Part shown: piece after piece, positions 1 through 6,078 of the stretch
Position numbering within the stretch: the stretch's first letter is position 1
Layout of the letters: each line of letters opens with the position of its first letter
Assembly (NCBI GenBank): GCA_937898265.1
Contig: CALEJM010000157.1
Span: 1 to 6,078 of the forward strand
Direction: 5' to 3'
DNA length: 6,078 nt
Source: an uncultured Porphyromonadaceae bacterium
GTDB lineage: Bacteria; Bacteroidota; Bacteroidia; Bacteroidales; Paludibacteraceae
Made by a program: the position numbers and the translations under genes
The notes under the pieces: model-generated
Seen by the model: only the letters and a program-made list of their open reading frames with translations
What the model was told of the DNA's origin: nothing
Databases searched by the model: none

Positions 1-115
1 CGGCAGGCAGGTCTTCGCCTTCGATTTTCAGCAGTGCCACATCGTAGCTGCTGTCCTTGCCCACAAGTTGAGCGGGATATTCATCGCCGCTGTACATGGT
101 AACGGTGATGCTGTC
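1..115 (-). other. HtrA/DegP-like protease segment joined in frame to sprA (probable chimeric edge)
   Basis: Seen: after ELDSITVTM the frame continues as YSGDEYPAQLVGKDSS, then YDVALLKIEGEDLPA to the window edge. Known: trypsin-like proteases of the HtrA/DegP/DegQ family carry, between the catalytic His and Ser, a segment of the form VTL.DG..Y.A.lvG.D...DiAlLKId...LP, in which the Asp of DiAlLK is the second member of the catalytic triad. The match covers about 35 residues with the right spacing, and the Asp would be residue 2012 (codon 41-43). SprA homologues continue here with barrel strands instead. Base use also changes: the Leu codon CTG occurs 3 times in the last 20 codons but only about 6 times in the preceding 480. 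The His and Ser of the triad are outside the window, so this is a fragment. It could be an assembly chimera, a recombination junction or, least likely, a real fusion. Confidence 0.6.
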
Positions 116-3100
116 GAGTTCCTTGCGCGATTTGATACGTATGTTATTTGGGTCAATCTCTTTGTACGGCACCTTGACAGTGTTCCCCTCCTTGTCGACG
201 AAGGTGATGGTGAAGGTGGTGCTATTGAGGTTGTGCTTCAAGTCGGTCGTTTTACCCTTCTCCACGCTGAAGGTCTTAGAGAAACTGCGTGGGGTAAAGC
301 TGGTTCGGGAGTTGTTGCGTTTCAAGAGGTTGGAGGACTTGGACGCAGAGGTGCGTTGCTGAACTCCTTTGAGATATTTCGATTTGTTGTAGAGTTTCTC
401 AAAGTTGAGGTTGCCGTCAACCTGCCAGTTGGAGACGTTGCCAATGATGTTGCCTACATTAGTGTTGTTGCCTAAGACAGCACCATAGTCCCAGGAATAA
501 GTGCTTGAGTATTGAGCATTGGCGGTTACCCAGTCAAGGAACGGAATCTTGTTGAGCGGCACACTCCAGGTAGCAGTGAAGGTCTGGTCGTATTCCAAAG
601 GCAGACCGCCGTGACGCATGCTCTGCAAGATGGTGTCGCGCCAGTTCTCGTATTCGGTTGGGAAGAGTTTCTTGTTGACAGGAGAGACGAGCGACTCCTC
701 AAAGCGACTACCCGTTCCGCTGGTGAACGAGAACTTGAGGTTTTTGGTGAGGTCATAACGGAATTGGAACTCACGTCCCCAAGTAAACGATTTACTTGAC
801 GAGAGCAATGGGTTGGTTGGGTCGGTAACGTCGATATTCATCGAGCCGTCGAGGTCACGCATCTGGGTCTCGTTGTAGAGGCGGTCGATGTTGATAGAGA
901 ATGCCAGGAGGTTCGGCTGATAGTTGATGCCGAAGTCTTTGATGAGACGGAGATGTGGTGATTTCAGTTTCTCGCTTTTCTTAAACGGTTCCCAAGGGGT
1001 TGGAGAGGTCGAGAAGTTGTAGTTGAATGAGCCGTGGTGGGCAATACGCATGTCACGCTCTACCTGTGGGTCAAGATCCGACGACTCGGTGTAGGAGTAG
1101 CTGGCAGAGAAGTTGGCAAGGTCGTAGAGACGTGGACGCTCGCCACGACGGTCGATGCGTACGTTGGTCAGGTTGACACTCTTGTTGACCACCTTTGAGG
1201 TAGCAACGGCCTTCAGTGAGTCGCGTTGTTCCGAGGTCTGGAGGTCATGGATAGCGTCGTTCAAGAGCACATCTTTGTCGGTTGGGTTGTATTGCGGACG
1301 CTCACTCTCTACTGAGTAGGAGACGTAGAGCGGAAGACTGACTTTAGCTTTCTCTGGGAAGAAACGGCCGACTTCAAACTGGGTGGAGATATTGAACTGT
1401 CCGTAGTCTTCCAGACGGCGGTCGATGAGGTTCTGCTCGATGCCACCAAAACCGGCTGTCTCATAGCGACCAGAGATATTGAGTGAGGCGATGTCGGAGA
1501 AGTTGATTGAGGCATTACCCAATGCACCCCAACCACCGTTTTCGTTATAGTCGGTCATACGCATCTCATTGACCCAGATTTCACCGGTCTTGAGTGTCTG
1601 CTGGTTGTTGTTGCGCACACCAATCATCATGCTATGTACGTCGCTAAGGTTCGGGTTACCAACCACGATGATATGGTTGTTTGGATGGTCGGGGTCGGTC
1701 TCTGAGTAGCGATGAGTCAACAAGATGGATGGGTTGCTCTGCTGAGCAACGTTACGGTGCTGCTTGACGTCGGTGAGGCGTTCAAGAAGGAAATCGAACA
1801 TATTGTCGGCTGGCCAGACAACGTCGGCAGTCGACTCGGTATAGAAGCCCGCTGGAGTGAGGCGGAGCGGAATCTCGTATTCGTAGTAGTTGCGTTGGAG
1901 GTCACTACCCAAACGGACGAAGACGCTGAGGTCGTAGTCTTGGAGGTTGTGAGGGTCGTCAATCATCTGCTCTGCGTGAGTGAACATCTGGAAACGACGG
2001 TAGCGACGCATGTCGTAGGTGGTGTTTTTGTAGACGGCACGTGCATCGCCTGGGGCGAGGTCGTAGACACGCAACACCATCGACTGCTCGTTGAGACGCG
2101 ACATCTGAGAGTTGCTTGGATCCACTTCACGAGTCACGCCTGGAGGCAAGAGGTAGTTGATTGGGGTACGACTGCCGTTCTCCTCGATGTTGACTGAGGA
2201 GATATCCATTGTACCAGCAGAGACTGGCGGTGTGGATGGGTCGTAGAGGGTCTTGGTATAGGTGCGCCACTCACCACGCACCAGTTGGAGTGTACCGAAG
2301 CGGAGATGGGTCTCTTCACTATAGTCAGTGAGATAGAGACGCATGAAGCGGATGGACTTGAAGTCGCGGATGGAACCTACACGCTTCTCATAGTCGGCAA
2401 CAGGCACTTTGAACTGATACCAAGTGACGCTACTTGAGGTTCCGTCAGCCATCTCGATATTCACGTCGCGACGGTCGGCAATGAAGTTCTGACCCACCTG
2501 CATGTCGCCCTTACGCAATGAGATACGATATTGGAAGTATTTCTCGTATTCGTTGAGGGTGTTATCTTGGTTGAGATCTTCTACGTCGGGAATGGTGGTT
2601 GCCGACTTTGAATAGGAGGTGGTGGACTCATCACTGGCAGGTGAGTTGCCTTCCACGCCGTTGTAGTGCTTATAGCGCGCAAGGATGGAGAGCTGCTGAT
2701 TGTCGTAGTCGTCGCCACGGTAGTGGTGGTAGTTGTCGCCTGCAGGGTCGTTGAATGGCGAGAAGGGGTCTTGCATCATGGCGGCTACAACGGCAGGACT
2801 GAGTTTCTGACGGAGGTCGGCAAGGTAGCTGCGGTAGGTTGGGAAGGTGAACTCGTCGTCGGTATGGAGACCATTGAGACCTACATCCTGATGTTCGCGA
2901 GAGTTAGGGTCGCTGCTAAAGGCAAGCACGGTGCTCTGTGCGGTAGGCACACGACCCCACACGGTGGAGGTGGTCTGAGTGGTGTCGCCGTCGGCAGGCA
3001 TACCGTTCTCAAAGAATTTCTTACCATCCTTGAGGATATCCTCCGAGATGTCACCGATATTGATATAGAGGTCACCGCCTTGAGCTGTGCCTGTGGAGTC

Positions 3101-6078
3101 GTTGACAAATGGGTCCATCAGCCAGAACTCGATGTATTCGATATTAGACTTCTCAAAGTCGGTGGTCTCCAGTTTGCGCATCATACCGCCCCAACGCTGA
3201 CGAGGGTTGGTCAGTGTGCCGTCAGGATTGATATTGTTGACGTCAAGGTTGTACGGACCACGCTCCTGCGGATAGAAACTGATGTTCAACGCGGTGAGGT
3301 AGTTTGACATCTCCATTGGGAGGTCTTTGTTCGGGAAGAGTTCCTGCTGCTTAACCAGACGGGTCAGGTGGTTGGAACGGAGGTTCGCATCGTTGCGGAT
3401 GTGCGCTGGCATAGAACTGTTCTTCACCATATTGAAGACGTTGTTGTCGACGGTGTACCAGTTGAACAACGCACGGTCTACGCCATATTCAATGTTGTTG
3501 GACATCGTGCCATGCAGCAAAAAGCCCGAGGTGGCATTAGGGTCAGACGGCGTACTTGCCAAATGCCAATAGAATGGGTAGCTGAGGTCGATGGTGGTCT
3601 CGGTAGCTTCAAAGTCGTCGAGATAGGCGTAGCCTGGGTTGTTCTTAATCTTACGGTGACCAGGTATCATCTGGGCAAACTCACCGTTGAAAGAGAACGA
3701 TGACGGTGCGGTAGCCTCAAGGAGCGGCAGTTTGTCAATTATGCGGGTAAGCCACTGCGACTCTTTCTGATAGTTGGCACTGAAGCCCCAAATAGTATTG
3801 GCAACAGGTTCGCTGCCAGCAGCCGTCTTGGTGTAGAGAGGCATCTCGGTGAGGTGCATGATAGTACCGCCAATCTTGAAGTCTTTGTTGAACGCATATT
3901 CTACATGGGTGCCGAACATGCTTCGACGCTGTTGGTTGAAGACGTCTTGATTCTCCAGATGAACATCGATAGGGGTGTTGGAGTTGAGGATGGACTGGTT
4001 GAGGATGGTGACGATACCCATGTTGTAGTTGACGGTGTAGTCAACGTTCTCAATGAGTTTCGTACCACCGGCAGTCACGACAACAGAGCCTTTGGGGACG
4101 TTCATGGCGTTGAGGCGAATCTCGCTGGTGTTGTTACCTTGGTATTCGCCCATGATGAGGAATTTGTTTTTCTCTGTAAACTCACGCGCCATGACAAGGG
4201 TGGAGTCGTAGAGTTCCTCATAGACATATTTATCGGCGATGGCGTCGTTGCCAATCATCTTGCGGAGGTGGGAGCCGAACGGTTCAAGCACCGGGAAGAT
4301 GATACGGCCGGTGTTGGAGTTGATGGTGTAACCCTCCACAAAGTCGAATCGTCCGTCCGGGGATACGTTGTTGAAGGCGTTGAGGCGGTCGAGGTTCATC
4401 GCACGCAAGAGCATCATGTTTTTGATGTTGCCTTCAGGGATATAATTCAACTCAATGCCCGCAGAGTCGTTGCGGTAGAAGATACTGAGTTTGAAGTTGT
4501 CGGGGTTGATGCTGGAGGCGTTGAGCGCGTAGACGTTCTTCATCATGAGATCCCAAACAGCACTATGAGGAGAGACCGACGTGCCTTTAAGGAGTTTAAC
4601 CATGATGGCTTGCGGTGCTGCAACGCCGTCGGTAGAGAACTCACCCACCTGATAGACCTTGCCGCCCGCGGTGTATTCGAAGGCAACGGCCAGCACCTCG
4701 TCGGCATTCAACGCCGTGTTGAGAGTGATGTAGCCGAGGTCGGCATTGAGGGTATACTCACCATTGGTAAGGAGTCGGGCACTCTCAATTTTCTCGTAGT
4801 GCTCGCCGCCGTTGACGCCCGGTTGACCAGCATAGACGTTGTTCATCGTGGCGGTGAACTGGTCGATGGTGCGAACGTTCGGAATCTGTGATATGGAGTT
4901 GTAGAGTGAGTTGGCATTGTTGTCGGGGTACTGCTGTCCGGTGATGGTCCAAGGACCGTCAATACGACGTGGTTCGCCGAGATCGGAGAAGCAGATGAGG
5001 TTACGCGACTGGTTGTAGTTGTTGCGTTTATTGGTAATCCACACTTCGATACGGTTGATGGTCACACCCGAAGCAATGTGTGGCAACTGCTCCATATTCT
5101 TCTCGTAGTTGTCGCGGAAGAACTGGGCAAGGAAGAAGTGACGGTTCTCTTCGTAGGCGTCGGCAGTGATTTCGAATTTCTCAAGCTGAACGCTACCGTT
5201 GGTACTTACGTTCTGCGAGGTGGAGCGTTGCTGTGAGGCCAACGCTTGAATGCGGAACTTACCAAACTGGAGGTCGCCCTTGATGCCGAACAACGCAGAA
5301 CTACCAGAGATGAGGGAACTGTTGAGCTGCATGCTGACGTTACCGGCCTCAATCTTCTTGATGATATCGTCTTCTTTGCCTTCGTAGGCAAGGGTGAGGT
5401 TTTGTTGGTCGAAGTCGAAGGTTGCTTGGGTGTTATAGTTCAGTCCGAACTTGATTTTATCACCCACTGAAGCATTGACGTTCAGTTGGATAATCTCGTC
5501 AAAGTCGAAGGTGTTGTTTTTCTTCAAACGGTCGGAGAGCGATGGGTTCTGAATGTAGTTGTGGTTGAAGGCAAACTTCAACTCGGCAGAACCTTGCATC
5601 TTGATTTGTACACCACCAGGACCGAATACTTTGTCGGCAGGACCAAGACTGAACTTCATGTCGGTGATGTTGAACTTGTCTTCGTAGTCCTTAGATGCCT
5701 CCGCATTCTTCTGATTCCAGTAGTTTTGCATCTCCTGCTGGAGGGAGTAGCGTTTGTACTCGTCGGCAGAGAGCACCATCGGTGAGGCGATGTCGATGTC
5801 GCCAATCTTGGTGTGAACGATGTAGGAACCGGTCTGACCGTCAAATTCTATGGAGGTGGATACGTTATCTGGGTTGGGGAGGTCGATGGCGTATTTTTTC
5901 TCAAGGTCTTCGTAGGTAACGACCTCAAGGTTGTTGACGGGGAAACGAGAGTGTGTAGATTGTTTGGTTGGGGCAGCAACGGCGGTAGTGTCCTCTTCGT
6001 CCATCATCGGAACGGTGAAGGGTTCGGAGGCGGACTCTGGGAGCGCACTGCTCTCCTCTGCTTGAGGGAAGAGATAGG
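1..6078 (-). CDS. sprA: SprA/Sov, T9SS outer-membrane translocon (partial, both ends open)
   Basis: SprA forms the very large outer-membrane beta-barrel through which T9SS cargo crosses to the cell surface; in Flavobacterium johnsoniae it is a 36-strand barrel that works with PorV and a plug protein. The frame here is open across the window (codons from 6076 down to 2, 2,025 residues) with no stop. Family signatures in order (residues counted from the window edge): GPGGVQ at 152-157, FDFDE at 190-194, AYEGKEDDII at 230-239, IEVWITNKR from 343, LDDFEAT near 820, WGGMMR at 962, IEFWLMDPF around W985, QDVGLNGL at 1063-1070, an EF-hand-like loop at 1167-1178, IWVNEMR at 1500-1506 and PQYNPTDKDV at 1594-1603. 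Only one cysteine (residue 362) is seen, as expected for an exported barrel. The start codon and signal peptide lie just beyond the right edge. The known family length of about 2,400 residues implies some 400 C-terminal residues are missing. The last 30 or so codons do not look like SprA (separate entry). Identity is near certain; neighbouring genes are not visible. Confidence 0.95.
116..1579 (-). other. SprA C-terminal beta-barrel region (incomplete)
   Basis: Residues 1500-1987 start at IWVNEMRMTDYNENGGWG, a family hallmark. They continue as short strands with alternating aromatic and polar residues, for example SLNISGRYET, FNISTQFEVGRFFP, SLPLYVSYSVESERPQYNP, ANFSASYSYTES, GSFNYNFSTSP, REFQFRYDLTKNLKFSFT and YDQTFTATWSVPLNKIPFLDW. 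This is the pattern of outer-membrane strands separated by loops. The region then reaches NWQVDGNLNFEKLYNKSKYLK, a family landmark that should be followed by the last several hundred residues of the barrel. Those are absent because the sequence switches character at about position 115. Confidence 0.75.
2543..2578 (-). other. EF-hand-type calcium-binding loop within SprA
   Basis: Residues 1167-1178 read DLNQDNTLNEYE. Positions 1, 3, 5, 7, 9 and 12 of an EF-hand loop would be D1167, N1169, D1171, T1173, N1175 and E1178, with Leu at position 8. This satisfies the classical 12-residue EF-hand pattern at every constrained position. Similar ED.N.DNT.N..E sequences occur at this place in other SprA proteins as I recall them, so it is probably a conserved feature and not chance. 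Whether it binds calcium is inference. Confidence 0.6.
4949..5662 (-). other. SprA N-terminal conserved domain
   Basis: Residues 139-376 form the most strongly conserved part of the family. They start with DMKFSLGPADKVFGPGGVQ and continue with FDFDEIIQLNVNASVGDK, an NYNTQATFDFD stretch, AYEGKEDDIIKKIEAGNVSM, LFGIKGDLQFGK, ASQQRSTSQN, ENRHFFLAQFFRDNY and RIEVWITNKRNNYNQSRNL. The alternating polar/hydrophobic pattern suits amphipathic beta strands. This block corresponds to the Pfam-type SprA_N region and by itself fixes the identification of the gene. Confidence 0.85.
5948..6076 (-). other. N-terminal acidic, Ser/Pro/Ala-rich linker of SprA
   Basis: Residues 1-43 of the visible protein are rich in Glu, Asp, Ser, Ala, Pro and Thr (for example QAEESSALPESASEPF and MMDEEDTTAVAAPTK). 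They have no hydrophobic core long enough for a signal peptide. The recognisable SprA sequence begins right after, at RFPVNNLEVVTYEDL. In Bacteroidales homologues this point lies a few tens of residues after the start Met, so the signal peptide and start codon should be within roughly 20-50 codons beyond the right edge. The linker is presumably a flexible periplasmic segment; that role is inferred. Confidence 0.55.

Noticed and set aside
1..115. A native SprA-protease fusion as a new secretion system.
   Set aside because: It would remove about 400 essential barrel residues from SprA and supply only an internal piece of a protease without its N-terminal catalytic His. A chimeric join explains the sequence better.
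2693..2745. A run of repeated gtcgtagtcgtcgcc / gtagtggtggtagttgtcg-like units that could be a tandem repeat.
   Set aside because: In the coding frame it is simply a Tyr/His/Asp/Asn-rich loop (DNYHHYRGDDYDNQQ); the unit is not exact or periodic enough to call a repeat.
2881..3108. Short minus-strand open frames in other registers (also 1309-1536, 1717-1962, 2134-2319, 526-774, 5206-5391 and 5656-5844).
   Set aside because: They lie wholly inside sprA in a shifted register, have Ser/Thr/Arg/Pro-rich composition typical of out-of-frame readings, and show no family motif.
3854..4891. A 345-codon plus-strand open frame, one of several long plus-strand frames (also 2666-3307, 1712-2197 and 68-475).
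   Set aside because: The frames at 3854-4891 and 2666-3307 pair codon for codon with sprA on the other strand, and stay open because sprA rarely uses TTA, CTA or TCA in those stretches. Their translations are valine- and glutamate-rich with no recognisable domain, and the minus-strand frame matches a known family along its length.
5939..6078. A possible signal peptide or start codon near the right edge (Met-Met at about residues 24-25).
   Set aside because: The following sequence is acidic and polar with no hydrophobic core, and in-frame codons continue to the edge, so the true start is outside the window.

Overview
The whole window is one uninterrupted minus-strand reading frame of 2,025 complete codons, open at both ends. 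It encodes most of SprA (Sov in Porphyromonas gingivalis), the giant outer-membrane translocon of the type IX secretion system (T9SS) and gliding machinery of Bacteroidota. Every line of the window was translated in this frame; there is no in-frame stop and no sign of an indel. The gene identifies the source as a member of the Bacteroidota. Its resemblance to gut and oral Bacteroidales sequences (Prevotellaceae-like or a neighbouring family) is an impression from memory of homologues, not a computed placement.

Layout, reading the gene from right to left: an acidic, Ser/Pro/Ala-rich linker that should follow a signal peptide just off the right edge (about 5948-6076); the conserved N-terminal SprA block (about 4949-5662); a long central region with a conserved DDFE motif, a second W-containing block and a textbook EF-hand-type loop (2543-2578); then a Thr/Asn/aromatic-rich, beta-strand-patterned C-terminal barrel region that begins at the IWVNEMR motif (about 116-1579). 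No promoter, start codon, stop codon, terminator, RNA gene, mobile element, repeat array or CRISPR is visible, because the window lies entirely inside the gene.

The anomaly is at the left edge. The last 30 or so codons (about 1-94, possibly from 115) stop looking like SprA and instead resemble, in frame, the catalytic-Asp segment of an HtrA/DegP-type trypsin-like serine protease. SprA should continue for roughly 400 more residues of barrel here. The switch falls in a short stretch (about 95-115, peptide DSITVTM) that would be plausible in either family. An assembly chimera or a recombination junction is therefore the most likely explanation, and a true SprA-protease fusion the least likely.
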